In this document: piece after piece, positions 36,661 to 46,288 of the stretch
Position numbering within the stretch: the stretch's first letter is position 1
Layout: each line of letters opens with the position of its first letter
NCBI RefSeq assembly: GCF_030014955.1
Contig: NZ_JAGRPV010000001.1
Coordinates: 3,348,001 to 3,412,000 of the forward strand
DNA length: 64,000 nucleotides
Direction: 5' to 3'
DNA from: Cohnella hashimotonis
GTDB taxonomy: Bacteria > Bacillota > Bacilli > Paenibacillales > Paenibacillaceae
The notes under the pieces: generated by a model
What the model was told of the DNA's origin: nothing
Seen by the model: only the letters and a program-made list of their open reading frames with translations
Databases searched by the model: none
Made by a program: the position numbers and the translations under genes

Positions 36661-36703
36661 AAAGACGCTTTCTTCCCGCGCATGCCGGAAGGAAGCGTCT
36701 TTC
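36661..36703. terminator. Bidirectional terminator
   Basis: Arms of 16 bp, AAAGACGCTTTCTTCC and GGAAGGAAGCGTCTTT (one mismatch), lie between convergent SDR and mnmH genes. Confidence 0.8.
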
Positions 36704-36710
36704 CTTTGCT

Positions 36711-37769
36711 TTAATTCCCCGACGAATGGTCCGCAATCGATTCGATCGCCAGCTTCGTCTTTAAATAGGCGTCGTCGGCCGAAACGGCCTGGACCGTTAA
36801 GTTGCGGACGCCGGGTTCGAGCGCGGACGCCGACGAATGCGCGTACAGCGGATCGTAATAATGCGCAAGCAGCAGCTCGACCGCCGGCGCATAGCGCCCG
36901 GTTCTGAGGCAGCCGTCGATCTCTGCCGCGACAGGCGTATGGATGCGCTCGCGAATGCGGGAGAATGCATCGATACAGTCTTGCTCGTGCTTCCAAGGTT
37001 CATAATCGCGCAGGATTTGCGCGGCGCGGACCTCAACCGGAAGCTCAAGCGTAATTTGATAGCCGCGCGAGCGAGAGCTGTACAGCACGTCGGGAACGAC
37101 GATCTTGCCGATCCGCTTGCTCTCGGCCTCGAAGAGAACGAATTGCTCGTCGCGGTATTCGAGCAGCGCATCGAGCAGCAGCGAATCGAACGTCTTCTGA
37201 TTGTTCGGCCGCAGACCGATTCCGCCGAAGATCGAACCACGATGGCCCGCCATGCCCTCCAGATCAATGACGGGCCGGCCCTCCTGCTTAAGCCGCATCA
37301 GTATTTGCGTTTTACCCGAGCCGGTCGAACCCTGCAGGACGATAGGCGTCGGCGAGAAAGCGAGCGTCTCTAGCTGCTCGGTCACCCAACGGCGATAGGC
37401 GCGATAGCCGCCGGCGAGTCGCTGGCTGTAGATTCCCATGAGCGACAGTACGGTGGCCGTCGTCTTGCTGCGCATGCCGCCCCGCCAGCAGAATACGACT
37501 TTATCGCCCGGAATCGCGGAAAATTGTTTGATAAATGCAGGAAGCTTGGCCGAAACGAGCTCGAGCCCCCGTTCCTTGGCCGCGTCCGTGCCGACCTGCG
37601 TATAAATCGTGCCGACCTCCGCCCGTTCCGCGTCATCGAACAAAGGGATGTTGACGCTGCCTGGAATGGTGGCATTCGAAAATTCGCCTGGCGAGCGGAC
37701 GTCGATCAGCGTGACGGGTTTGTCATGCCGCTTTTCGGAAAGCTCGGTCCATGGAATATCAGTGAACAC
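36711..37769 (-). CDS. mnmH: tRNA 2-selenouridine synthase
   Basis: The 352-residue protein (SelU/YbbB) converts 2-thiouridine at the wobble position of Lys, Glu and Gln tRNAs to 2-selenouridine using selenophosphate. It has an N-terminal rhodanese domain with the active Cys94 in FCWRGGMRS and a P-loop domain with GSTGSGKTQ near 145. The start is a GTG at 37769 behind GGAGGA. It lies 17 bp downstream of selD, its selenophosphate source. Confidence 0.94.
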   Translation of the reverse strand: MFTDIPWTELSEKRHDKPVTLIDVRSPGEFSNATIPGSVNIPLFDDAERAEVGTIYTQVGTDAAKERGLELVSAKLPAFIKQFSAIPGDKVVFCWRGGMRSKTTATVLSLMGIYSQRLAGGYRAYRRWVTEQLETLAFSPTPIVLQGSTGSGKTQILMRLKQEGRPVIDLEGMAGHRGSIFGGIGLRPNNQKTFDSLLLDALLEYRDEQFVLFEAESKRIGKIVVPDVLYSSRSRGYQITLELPVEVRAAQILRDYEPWKHEQDCIDAFSRIRERIHTPVAAEIDGCLRTGRYAPAVELLLAHYYDPLYAHSSASALEPGVRNLTVQAVSADDAYLKTKLAIESIADHSSGN

Positions 37770-37786
37770 GCTGTCACGCTCCTCCG

Positions 37787-38836
37787 TCAGACAACCATGA
37801 TATGCCCAGGATGCTCGGCGACCGCCTCGCCGACGATGCTTGCTTCAACGCCGGCTGCGACCATCGCTTCGAGCAGCGCGTCCGCTTGATCGCCCGCCAC
37901 GGCGATGAGCAAGCCGCCCGAGGTGACGGCGTCGCAGAGAACGAAGCGATCGGTTTGGTCCATCGCTTCGGGGAACGTAACGTGCGGCGACACATGCTCG
38001 AAATTCTTTTTCGTGCCGCCAGGCACGAGCCCGCTCTCCGCAAGCTCGCGCGCGCGAGGCAGGACCGGCACGTCGGCTTGACGGATCCGGATGCCGACAC
38101 CGCTTCCTTTGGCCATCTCGAGCGCATGTCCAAGCAGCCCGAAGCCGGTAACGTCGGTGCAAGCGTCCACCGTATAAGCTGCCATCGTTTCGGCGGCTGT
38201 TTTGTTCAGCGTAGCCATCACTTGCGTCACCCGGGCAATCTCGCTTTCGCTCAGCCGATCGTTTTTGATCGACGTCGTGAGAATGCCGACGCCGATGGGC
38301 TTGGTCAACATCAGTTTGTTACCCGGTTTTGCGCCTGCATTCGTTTTCACGCGGTCCGGATGGATAATGCCGGTAACGGCGAGTCCGAACTTCGGCTCTT
38401 TGTCATCGATCGAATGACCGCCAACGAGCGTCGCCCCCGCTTCGCGAACTTTGTCTCCAGCGCCGCGCAGGATTTCGGCCAGTATTTGCTTGTCCAGCGT
38501 GTTGATCGGGAATGCAACGATATTTAATGCCGTTAATGGATTGCCGCCCATGGCGTAAATGTCGCTGATGGCATTGGCCGCGGCGATCTGGCCGAATGCA
38601 TAGGGGTCGTCCACAATCGGCGTAAAAAAGTCGACGGTCTGCACGATCGCCAGTTCGTCGTTCAACTTGTATACGCCCGCGTCGTCGCTCGTATCGATAC
38701 CGACCAGCAGATTAGGATCCAACGGCGCCGCCGGCAAGCTCCGGATCACCTCGGACAGATCGCCGGGGCCGATCTTGCAGCCGCAGCCTCCCTTGCTCGA
38801 CAGCGAAGTCAATTTGATTTTTTCGTTTGCGCTCAT
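37787..38836 (-). CDS. selD: Selenophosphate synthetase (selenide, water dikinase)
   Basis: The 349-residue ATP-dependent enzyme makes selenophosphate from selenide. The active-site loop KGGCGCKI carries Cys18 and Lys21, so the enzyme uses Cys rather than selenocysteine; no in-frame TGA is present. The PurM-like fold signature DDAGVY and GGHSID strings are present. It is the middle gene of rnz-selD-mnmH. Confidence 0.95.
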   Translation of the reverse strand: MSANEKIKLTSLSSKGGCGCKIGPGDLSEVIRSLPAAPLDPNLLVGIDTSDDAGVYKLNDELAIVQTVDFFTPIVDDPYAFGQIAAANAISDIYAMGGNPLTALNIVAFPINTLDKQILAEILRGAGDKVREAGATLVGGHSIDDKEPKFGLAVTGIIHPDRVKTNAGAKPGNKLMLTKPIGVGILTTSIKNDRLSESEIARVTQVMATLNKTAAETMAAYTVDACTDVTGFGLLGHALEMAKGSGVGIRIRQADVPVLPRARELAESGLVPGGTKKNFEHVSPHVTFPEAMDQTDRFVLCDAVTSGGLLIAVAGDQADALLEAMVAAGVEASIVGEAVAEHPGHIMVV

Positions 38837-38866
38837 CGTTCGAATCTCCTCCTGCGTTCAGTGACA

Positions 38867-39784
38867 TTAAATACACACTTCCTTGAAGTCGTAAGCGGCT
38901 TCGATATTCGGGAATATCGCGCCGGCCTGGCCGATCAGCGCTTCGACGTCCTCGTCGGCGTATCGCGCGCTGATATGGCTGACGATCAGCCGCTTGGCCC
39001 CGGCCTGCGCGGCAGTCTCCGCCGCTTGGAGAAACGTCGAATGCCCGTACAGTGCCGCCTTCTCCTCCAGTCCGATGCCGAACGTTGCTTCATGGACGAG
39101 CACGTCTGCATGTTGGGCCAAAGTGGCAGCGCGCTCGCATTTGACCGTATCGCCTAATATCGTCACGATCCGTCCGTTGACGCATGGACCGACGGCCATG
39201 GACGCCCGGATGACGGAGCCATCCTGCAAAACGATGTCTTCGCCGCGCTTAAGCTTGCCGTACAGCGGCCCGGGCGGGACGCCGCGGCTCGTCAGATAAG
39301 CCAGATCAAGCTGGCCTGATCGCGGATGCTCCTCGATCCGATAACCGAAGCTGCGGACGCGATGCGTCAGCTCGCCGGCTTCGATCCTGAAGCGTCCGTC
39401 GTCGAACGCTTCTCCGTCTCCGTCAATCTCATGAATGCCGAGCTCGTAGTTCAAATGCGCTTCGCTGTAAAGCAGCACGCTCTCCACATACGCCCGCAGT
39501 CCGGGCGGTCCGTACAGCTCCAGCTTGTCCGCGCCTTCATAATACGTTCGGCTGCTTAAAATGCCGGGCAAGCCGTATAAATGATCGCCATGCATATGCG
39601 TGATAAAAATCCGGTTCAGCTTGCCGAGCTTGAGCTTGGATTTCAACAGCTGATGCTGCGTGCCCTCGCCGGCGTCAAACAGCCAAAATCGGTTTTGATC
39701 CTCGGGGAAAACGAGCGCGATCGACGATACGTTGCGACGCGCCGTCGGCCGGCCCGCGCTCGTGCCTAAAAATAACAGCTTCAT
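38867..39784 (-). CDS. rnz: Ribonuclease Z
   Basis: The 305-residue tRNA 3'-processing endonuclease has the metal motif THMHGDHLYGLPG at about 62-74, the GTSAGRP N-terminal loop, VHEATFG near 210 and the distal HIS/His ligands (GHSTFLQAAE, IVSHIS). The start at 39784 follows GAGGTG. It opens an operon with selD and mnmH, tying tRNA 3'-end maturation to tRNA selenation by gene order. Confidence 0.93.
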   Translation of the reverse strand: MKLLFLGTSAGRPTARRNVSSIALVFPEDQNRFWLFDAGEGTQHQLLKSKLKLGKLNRIFITHMHGDHLYGLPGILSSRTYYEGADKLELYGPPGLRAYVESVLLYSEAHLNYELGIHEIDGDGEAFDDGRFRIEAGELTHRVRSFGYRIEEHPRSGQLDLAYLTSRGVPPGPLYGKLKRGEDIVLQDGSVIRASMAVGPCVNGRIVTILGDTVKCERAATLAQHADVLVHEATFGIGLEEKAALYGHSTFLQAAETAAQAGAKRLIVSHISARYADEDVEALIGQAGAIFPNIEAAYDFKEVCI

Positions 39785-39903
39785 GAACCGCACCTCGCTT
39801 GGTTTCGCCGGCGTCGGCAGGAATACGCTTTAGGATGCCAAATGACCGGGGCATAAATCCAATCCCCTCCTTGCGCGTTGGCCCTTTGCCATTTTCGGTT
39901 TGT

Positions 39904-40365
39904 TTATGTCGGATTCTGAGCAGACTCACAAGAACCGGCAACGGACTCGTCCAGGCCCGCATACATTTTGTGGAGCAGCGCATGCAGCGTATCGATCTCG
40001 CCAGCTGTCAAATGGGCGGTCAACAACCGATTGTAATCGTCCAATATCGCTTGCAGGGTCGGCTCGAAAGCGTTGGCAAGCTCGGTCGGGTATAGCCTGT
40101 ACGAACGGCGGTCGTCCTCGTCCACCTTCCGGCTCACATACCCGGCTTCCTCAAGCTGCCGGATACAGCGTGTCGTCGTCGCCTTATCGAACTTCACTAC
40201 GCTCGTCAGCTTATCCTGATTCATGCCCGGCGTCGTCAGGATCGCCTTTAGGTAACTGTGCTGCCCTCCGCTTCCGATGCCGTGCGGCTTCAGTTTTTCG
40301 GCCAGCTCCCGCTGTGCGATGCGGTTGATGAATGACATGAGCTTGCCCACCGTGTAAGGTCTCAT
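39904..40365 (-). CDS. MarR family transcriptional regulator
   Basis: The 153-residue winged-helix protein shows the MarR recognition region (TTPGMNQDKLTSVVKFDKATTTR split across the HTH) and wing (RKVDEDDRRSYRLYPT near 83-98). The ATG at 40365 follows GGAGG. It is divergent from an EmrB/QacA-type pump gene, and the space between carries two GTTGC palindromes, so it is the likely repressor of that pump. Confidence 0.9.
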   Translation of the reverse strand: MRPYTVGKLMSFINRIAQRELAEKLKPHGIGSGGQHSYLKAILTTPGMNQDKLTSVVKFDKATTTRCIRQLEEAGYVSRKVDEDDRRSYRLYPTELANAFEPTLQAILDDYNRLLTAHLTAGEIDTLHALLHKMYAGLDESVAGSCESAQNPT

Positions 40366-40409
40366 GTCGGTCCTCCTTTTGGCGATGCAATCGAATATTT
40401 CTAGCTTAG

Positions 40410-40477
40410 CGCAATTAAGTTGCTGCCGCAACTAAAGTGAGTTAAACTAGGCTTGCGCAATTAGTTGCACTAGCAAC
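40410..40477. promoter_or_regulatory. Tandem MarR operators in the divergent promoter region
   Basis: Two related sites occur 46 bp apart: AGTTGCTGCCGCAACT (40418-40433) and GTTGC-N4-GCAAC (40464-40477). Each is preceded by the direct repeat GCGCAATTA. The first overlaps TTGCGG/TAAGCT boxes (17-bp spacing) reading toward the marR-type gene. Confidence 0.65.
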
Positions 40478-40514
40478 CATAAGCTGGTTTCGAAAAAAGG
40501 AAGGTTGACATGCG

Positions 40515-41963
40515 ATGACTTACCAGGACGATCCGATCATCCAGAAAAACCGTTGGCTCATTCTCATCATACTCAATTTGTTCACGTTCATGGCTACATT
40601 GGACGGCAGCATCGTCAATATTGCGCTTCCCGTCGTCTCCCGCGAGCTCCAGCTCCCCGTTGCGCAGACTGAATGGATCGTCACGGCCTATCTGATGACG
40701 ATCTGCGCAGCCATTCTGTTTTTCGGAAAGCTCGGGGACATCATCGGCAAAATCAAAATATTCCGGCTGGGCATGATGATCTTTACGGCCGGTTCGCTAT
40801 TGTGCGGCCTCAGCGACAGCTTGCCGGCGATCATCGCTTCGCGGCTCGTTCAAGCGCTGGGCGCGTCCATGACGATGGCGAACAGCCAGGGCATCGTAAC
40901 GGACATCTTCCCCGGCAGCGAGCGAGGCAGGGCGTTAGGGCTGACCGGTACCTTCGTTTCCCTCGGCATTATCGCCGGTCCGAGCCTTGGCGGCCTCATT
41001 TTATCCGGACTCGGCTGGGAATATATTTTTTAGGTCAACGTTCCTGTCGGCCTTGCCGCACTGGCGATCGGGTGGCGGAAGCTTCCCCCCGACCTCACCA
41101 AGCTCAAAGTCAAGATCGATACAGTCGGCAGCGCGATGTTTACCCTCTTTATCTTGCTGCTGTTCGCCGGACTTCTGCTCGGGCAACAGTATGGGTACGG
41201 CAAACCATGGATCGTAGGTTCGCTAGCCGCAGCGTTGATCGTATTCGCTTTTTTTATCCGCTTCGAGAAAAGAACCGTTTCGCCGCTTCTGCAGCTGTCG
41301 ATGTTTCGCAATCCGCTGTTTTCGTTAAGCATTGCTTGCGGTTTCCTCGTGTTCGTCTCCAATGCCTGCTTCAACATTATTGCTCCTTTTTACGTACAGG
41401 ACATTCTAGGCCTGACGCCTTCCCAAGCAGGCTTGCTCATGATGCTGTTCCCGATCGTCATGGTCGTCGTCGCGCCGCTCAGCGGTGCCCTATCCGACAA
41501 GATCGGTTCCGAGCTGCTTACGTTTATTGGTCTTATCGTACTCATTGTCGCTCAACTAGGCATGGCCAGTCTCGACGATAGCAGTTCTGTAGCGCTTGCC
41601 GGCACCTGGATGGCGCTCCTAGGTCTCGGCAGCGGACTCTTCCAGTCGCCGAACAATTCGCTTGTCATGTCCAGGGTACCGAAGACGCAGCTCGGCATAG
41701 CCGGCAGCATTAATGCGCTCATACGCAACATCGGCATGGTCGCAGGCATCACGCTGGCGACAACGACGCTTTTCGGCGTCATGAGCGCAAGAGCCGGCAG
41801 TCGAATTAATGACTTCAACTCAGTGAGCCCCGATCTGTTCCTTGCCGGCATGCACGTCGTATTTCTGACGGCGGCGGCGATCTGCCTGGCAGGCGCCTTG
41901 TTGACCGGGTGGCGGCTCTGGTCCGCCAGGCGAAGTGCCCGCACGAAGCCGTTGAACGCATAA
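40515..41963 (+). pseudogene. EmrB/QacA-type MFS drug transporter interrupted by an amber codon
   Basis: The frame is open over 483 codons except for a TAG at 41031-41033, after residue 172. Upstream, NIALPVVSRELQLP and a GASMTMANSQGIVTDIFP-like motif C region mark a 14-helix DHA2 antiporter; directly after the stop the frame resumes with VNVPVGLAAL, the normal continuation (relatives have IFxVNVPxG with Leu or Trp at x). One base change (TTG or TGG to TAG) explains it. Promoter, operators and ribosome site (GGAAGG) are intact, so the loss may be recent. A sequencing error or suppression is also possible. Confidence 0.85.
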
Positions 41964-41976
41964 TTCAAAGGGCTGT

Positions 41977-42360
41977 TTAGTATTTGGAGCGGACGCTTGC
42001 CTTGAGCCAATACGGCCCGCTAATGACCGCGCGCCCATGCGGTGATCGAACGGACAAATAAAACGACTGCGACCGCTCCCCGCCGATTGTCCTGTAGGCG
42101 ATTTTCGTGAGGGCGCTAGAAAAGCACGATTCAAGCGACCACTCGACGACTTCCCCGGTCGGGCCGCCTTTGCGAAGAAGAATCTCAAGCTCGCCCATAT
42201 CCCATGCGCCTGAATTGTCCCATCCAATTTCGATCCCGACCTTGATCTCGTCCGTCGATACAATATCCGTCAACTGTACCGCAGTCAAAACGACCTCATC
42301 CTGTACGGCAAATCGAGAAAAACTGTCTCTGGGCGCGCCGGTCTCTACGCAATGCTTCAT
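41977..42360 (-). CDS. Small beta-rich protein, paralogue of 54859-55239
   Basis: The 127-residue product has no signal peptide and is predicted from composition to be a beta sandwich. It shares with the 54859-55239 product the strings DEVVLT near 20, IEIGW, DMGELE and EWSLESCF. The start at 42360 follows GGAGAGG. The gene is divergent from a DUF1796 gene; the same two families recur together at 54859-57558, so they probably act together. Function unknown. Confidence 0.8.
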   Translation of the reverse strand: MKHCVETGAPRDSFSRFAVQDEVVLTAVQLTDIVSTDEIKVGIEIGWDNSGAWDMGELEILLRKGGPTGEVVEWSLESCFSSALTKIAYRTIGGERSQSFYLSVRSPHGRAVISGPYWLKASVRSKY

Positions 42361-42546
42361 CGCGATCCTCTCCAATAACTTAATAGCCGATCCTTTCAAA
42401 ATATGTTTACGGCAAGTGTTTGGACATGGTCATGAGGGAGCGTCTGCTTTAGAAGCGGCGTTCTCACCCCTCTCTTTATCCATACCGTCCTGTCCGATTC
42501 GGCATTCATTGTAAGAAGAGGTCAGCGATTCAAAGGAGGAATCGGC

Positions 42547-43185
42547 ATGCGGCTAGCCGAGATCAAGGGAGAATATGACGGGATTTTCAGTCTCGGTTGG
42601 CTGTGCCTCACAGCGATTCAGCTGGAGCGCAACGGACTGAGGCCATTTGCGGGGCCGCTCGATTGGGTCGCTTCCTACACGCTTCCGGATATCAGCCGTT
42701 TTCTGCGCAACCGCTGCGAGAGCTTCATGGATCGGGAGCATTTAAAGTTTGAAAACACGTTCGGCGGCACCCACCATCTCATCAGGGAGTCATTCTACAA
42801 TGTGATATCCAACCACGACTTCTTCGCGCACCAGAACGATCCCTATAACCTAGAGATGTACGCTTATGTCAAGTCGAAGTACGACCATCTGCGAGCCAGG
42901 TTTTTGGAGCGGGCCGTCAACGGTAAACGCCTGCTTTTCGTAAGATGCGGGGGCACATTTGAAGAGGTCAAAGAACTGCGGGATACGCTGGACGATTTTG
43001 TCGCACACAATTACAATTTGCTTCATGTGAGCGAGACCGGCACGGCATCGCTAATAGAGACCGATTGGCCTCTCGAACGAGTTTGTTCGGTGGAGCTGCC
43101 GGGAGACCGCGAAGCCGTATGGAACGGCAATGACGGTTATTGGAGCCACATGCTGAGCGGAATCCGGTATCGTGAACCGGTTTAA
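42547..43185 (+). CDS. DUF1796 family putative papain-like cysteine peptidase
   Basis: The 212-residue protein fits DUF1796: SLGWLC near 15-20 with the presumed nucleophile Cys20, RPFAGPLDW (family PFDW-like), and SNHDFF near 88. No activity has been shown for the family, which is often found beside glycosyltransferases and sugar-nucleotide genes. The ATG follows GGAGG. A paralogue is at 56920-57558 (both begin MRLA-I-GEYDGIFSLG with one or two changes). Confidence 0.82.
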   Translation: MRLAEIKGEYDGIFSLGWLCLTAIQLERNGLRPFAGPLDWVASYTLPDISRFLRNRCESFMDREHLKFENTFGGTHHLIRESFYNVISNHDFFAHQNDPYNLEMYAYVKSKYDHLRARFLERAVNGKRLLFVRCGGTFEEVKELRDTLDDFVAHNYNLLHVSETGTASLIETDWPLERVCSVELPGDREAVWNGNDGYWSHMLSGIRYREPV

Positions 43186-43195
43186 ACTAAAATAA

Positions 43196-43222
43196 GAGCA
43201 TGGCGCATCTATCGCCATGCTC
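43196..43222. terminator. Bidirectional terminator
   Basis: Perfect 10-bp arms GAGCATGGCG and CGCCATGCTC between convergent genes. Confidence 0.75.
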
Positions 43223-43229
43223 TCGATCT

Positions 43230-44678
43230 TTAGATTCCAATGCCGCCAGCGGCATCCTTGGTTGTCTCGTCCAACGAGGAAGCTGCCCTACGAATCGAGT
43301 TGTATGTCTGCCATACCCCATAGCTCGCTAGCAACATGAATGCCGGCATCAAATCAAGTCGATAGCGTGTCTGGATCTCGATCGCTAGGTGAGCGCCTGC
43401 GTATATAAGCAACAACAGGATATACAGCAGAGGTCCTCTATACATGCCAGCTCTCCATAATGCAAGCAACGCAAACAACGCAAACCCGCAAAACACGACA
43501 TACTGCGGTCTTTCGGCCATGCTCAGAGATCGCTCTAGTTGGTAACGGCCCGTTCCGTCTAGGCTCCAGTAGGCGGACGAATCTCCGCTCCCCCACATTA
43601 GCGCTAGCTTCCTGCCCATCAAAAACAACACTTCCGTTTTGTTTTCAAGCCGCTCCTTGATCCGCAAAAGCTCCGCTTCATGCCTCTCCTCGCCGAACGC
43701 AAAACTGTTTGCATATTGCGCGTCCTCTATGTTCCATCCGCCGTTCGTCTTTGCATTCAGACCAACCATGAACTTCCAATACTTATCTCCGTCAGACAAC
43801 GCTTGCTGCGTAACTCCCGCGTTCTGTAGCGACGTACTGGCAGCCCATTGAATGACGGCATAAATTCCGATCATGGCTAGCAGCATCCCTGCTTGCCTCC
43901 AGGCTTTTCGACGTCTTCCCTCGCGCAGCTTTTTCCACACTTCCAGCAAGGCGAACAGAACGATGCCCGATAAATAAACCACGCCTATCGGTCGAATCAG
44001 TTGACCAAGACCGATAGCGAGCCCAGCCCACAACCACGACAGCAGCGAACCCCTGCGCTTCAGCATCAACGAGCATCCAAGGAAAAACAAAAATACGGAC
44101 AAATGTTGATTCGTTAGCACCGAGCACATCAAAATGTTCGGTAAATAAAACGCGTAGAAGCACGACGCTATTCTCCCACAGGTCTCATTAAACAATCGTG
44201 CGCCAGTAAAATACAAGATTACCGCGGTTCCCATATTAAAAATGGCGCCAATGACCTTCAATGCCAGTAAAGAATCGCCGAACAAGCGTATGATCGCAGC
44301 CTCGTACATCGTAAAACCAAATTGATAGGGAAAGCTCGTAAAATAAGCCGAATCCGCAAATCCGAAGCTGCCCGCTGCCGCCTCTTGCGCCGCGTTGTAC
44401 ATAAAAAGAAAATCCGAACGGGGCGGCGCATCGTTTAAAAAAATCCAACCGATCCGCAGACCCATACCGATCACAATAAACAAAACGAGAAACGTCTTGC
44501 TTCCCGGACGCCGATTCAATACATGAGCAATCAGCAACGCGACTAGCGCACAGCAAACAGTAGACGCAAGCGTCTGTCCAAACGAGCCATAAGCATCTAC
44601 CGTAAAGACAAACGACGAAACAAATACCACAGCCATAAACAAGCTGCCTATCGTCAAAAACAGTCGCGCTCCATACAT
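43230..44678 (-). CDS. Polytopic GT39/ArnT-type glycosyltransferase
   Basis: The 482-residue protein has about eleven to twelve membrane helices. The first extracytoplasmic loop carries NDAPPRSDF, matching the acidic catalytic site of family 39 (protein mannosyl) and related GT-C enzymes that use polyprenyl-phosphate sugars. The ATG at 44678 lies 8 nt after GGAG; an upstream GTG at 44699 lacks a site. It stands beside a DUF1796 gene, so a role in surface glycan or glycoprotein making is likely. Confidence 0.82.
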   Translation of the reverse strand: MYGARLFLTIGSLFMAVVFVSSFVFTVDAYGSFGQTLASTVCCALVALLIAHVLNRRPGSKTFLVLFIVIGMGLRIGWIFLNDAPPRSDFLFMYNAAQEAAAGSFGFADSAYFTSFPYQFGFTMYEAAIIRLFGDSLLALKVIGAIFNMGTAVILYFTGARLFNETCGRIASCFYAFYLPNILMCSVLTNQHLSVFLFFLGCSLMLKRRGSLLSWLWAGLAIGLGQLIRPIGVVYLSGIVLFALLEVWKKLREGRRRKAWRQAGMLLAMIGIYAVIQWAASTSLQNAGVTQQALSDGDKYWKFMVGLNAKTNGGWNIEDAQYANSFAFGEERHEAELLRIKERLENKTEVLFLMGRKLALMWGSGDSSAYWSLDGTGRYQLERSLSMAERPQYVVFCGFALFALLALWRAGMYRGPLLYILLLLIYAGAHLAIEIQTRYRLDLMPAFMLLASYGVWQTYNSIRRAASSLDETTKDAAGGIGI

Positions 44679-45199
44679 GCATGACACTCCCAATGGCACT
44701 TTCTTTTTTTATACCGATAGCGCCCATCTTCTATTGGAGTCTATCATAATAGCCTCGTGTTTAGAAATCGTTCTCCGTTTGGTATCTATCAACAGTTCCG
44801 CTAACCGCCGCCAACCCCCCTAAAGCCTATCTTCGCAAGACGCACAAATACCCCCTTTTCTAGCATTTACACGATATCCCCTTCGTTCAGGATGACAGGA
44901 AAAAAAGTTGAATGAATAAACGAAAGAATAAAATCAAAAAAATAAAATCAAAAGAATGAAATCAAAAGAATGAATACGAAAAATGAATACGAAAAATGAA
45001 AAGAAAATGAAAAAATGAAAGCAATCAAAGCAAAGCAAAACCAGACATAAAAGTGACACAGATAATAAAAGTAGTAAAAGAGAATGAACAAAATAAACAT
45101 CTAGGGTAATCTTCATAAAAGAAGTTCCGAGAATTACTCTTAATACGAGACGTCCATAAACTGTTATAGTAACACCAGATAAACAAAAGCCTCCTGCGG
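44679..45199. other. Gene-free, low-GC stretch with degenerate tandem repeats
   Basis: This 521-bp interval has no gene I can support. From about 44910 to 45045 it is a purine-rich run of 11-14-bp units (AATAAAATCAAAA, AATGAAATCAAAAG, AATGAATACGAAAA and shorter forms), far lower in GC than the surroundings. It abuts the IS1595-type transposase gene. A long hydrophobic minus-strand frame through it is a composition artefact. Confidence 0.6.
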
Positions 45200-46138
45200 T
45201 TATGATATACAGAGCGAACGAGATAGCTTTACTAAATAAGTGCGGCCTGTCCATCGGATGGCATGAACACCGAATCTCTTTCGCACGAGTTCCCGTTGTG
45301 TAATAGTTCTTGTACGGCTGCAAAGGGTCAGCAAAGCATTAAAACCCTCCGCACGCACGTTGACGCGAAAGCAGTATTCATCCAAATACGCCTGTAAATG
45401 CTTAGGCCCAATACCTCCGAACGTCCGTGCGAGCCAGCCGATCGCTCCGCGCCATACTGCCCCCAATTCCGACACTCCCTCGCGTCCCGATGCTTTGACG
45501 ATTTCGATGTGCCGACTTCCTGTCCGATCTTCCGTTGTATGCCGCCATAAAAAGCTGCCGAACGAATCGACTTCGAATGTACGACGATTAAATGCCTTAG
45601 CAGACATTCTTTTTATTTTGACCTCCGCGAGCTCGCCGCTCTCCGCATCGATCGATGCCCCTGCGACCACAGGTTCCTCTCGGTATTCCAATGGATCCGC
45701 GGGCCGATTCGTCACCGGTCGTGCGTAAAAATCCCCCAGCAATTGCAAATTTCCTGCTAGCGGGCGCCCCTCGTCGTGTACTTGGATCGCAAACCGAAGC
45801 TTGTGATTGATCAGCCAGGCCGTTTTATATGTAACTTGAATTAGTTCCGCCAGCAATACAGCCGAGATGCCGGAATGCATTAAATGCATGGCGTGGAACC
45901 ACTTTACGAGCGGTGTGCGGGTGCCTTGCAAAATCGTGCCGGAGGTAAGCGAGGTCTGATGGGAACATGAGCTGCACTCGAAGAGCCTGCGGCCGCGAGA
46001 AACGATCCGATAAAAGTCGAATCCCCCGCATCGCGGACAACGGAAACCGTCAGGCCATTTTGCACGAAAAAGGGCGATCTCGCAATCTTCCTCGCTAAAA
46101 GACGGTGTATGTTCGCACAAATTTTTCGAAGCGCTCAT
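45200..46138 (-). mobile_element. IS1595-type transposase gene, element ends not found
   Basis: The 312-residue protein has an N-terminal zinc ribbon (CPRCGG and CSSC, residues 33-60) and an ISXO2/IS1595 transposase domain ending in the conserved KHLQAYLDEYCFRVN string near 265. In the place of the usual acidic MDExYIGG motif it reads LLGDFYARP, so the first active-site region is unusual. The start at 46138 follows GGAGG. I found no convincing terminal inverted repeats or target duplication, so the copy may be decayed or domesticated. Confidence 0.75.
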
Positions 46139-46288
46139 CCGCATTCCTCCAAACAAATGGGATCACATGTTCTCATTATAACATTTTATTTCCATTTCTC
46201 GCAAGGAAATTCGTACCCCTGTCTGAACGGGATAAGCTTGATCGGTCTGTGGGCCGTTAAATGAATTGCATTTCGTCATTTAACCCCC

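Noticed and set aside
38783..38790. Selenocysteine codon considered in selD
   Set aside because: The active-site codon is an ordinary Cys and the frame has no internal TGA.
44934..45323. Minus-strand frame of 129 codons, very rich in Leu and Phe
   Set aside because: It reads the purine-rich tandem repeat on the opposite strand, so the hydrophobic composition is an artefact.
45200..46260. Complete IS element with inverted ends
   Set aside because: I searched both flanks by eye for matching terminal repeats and target duplications and found none I could defend, so only the gene is called.
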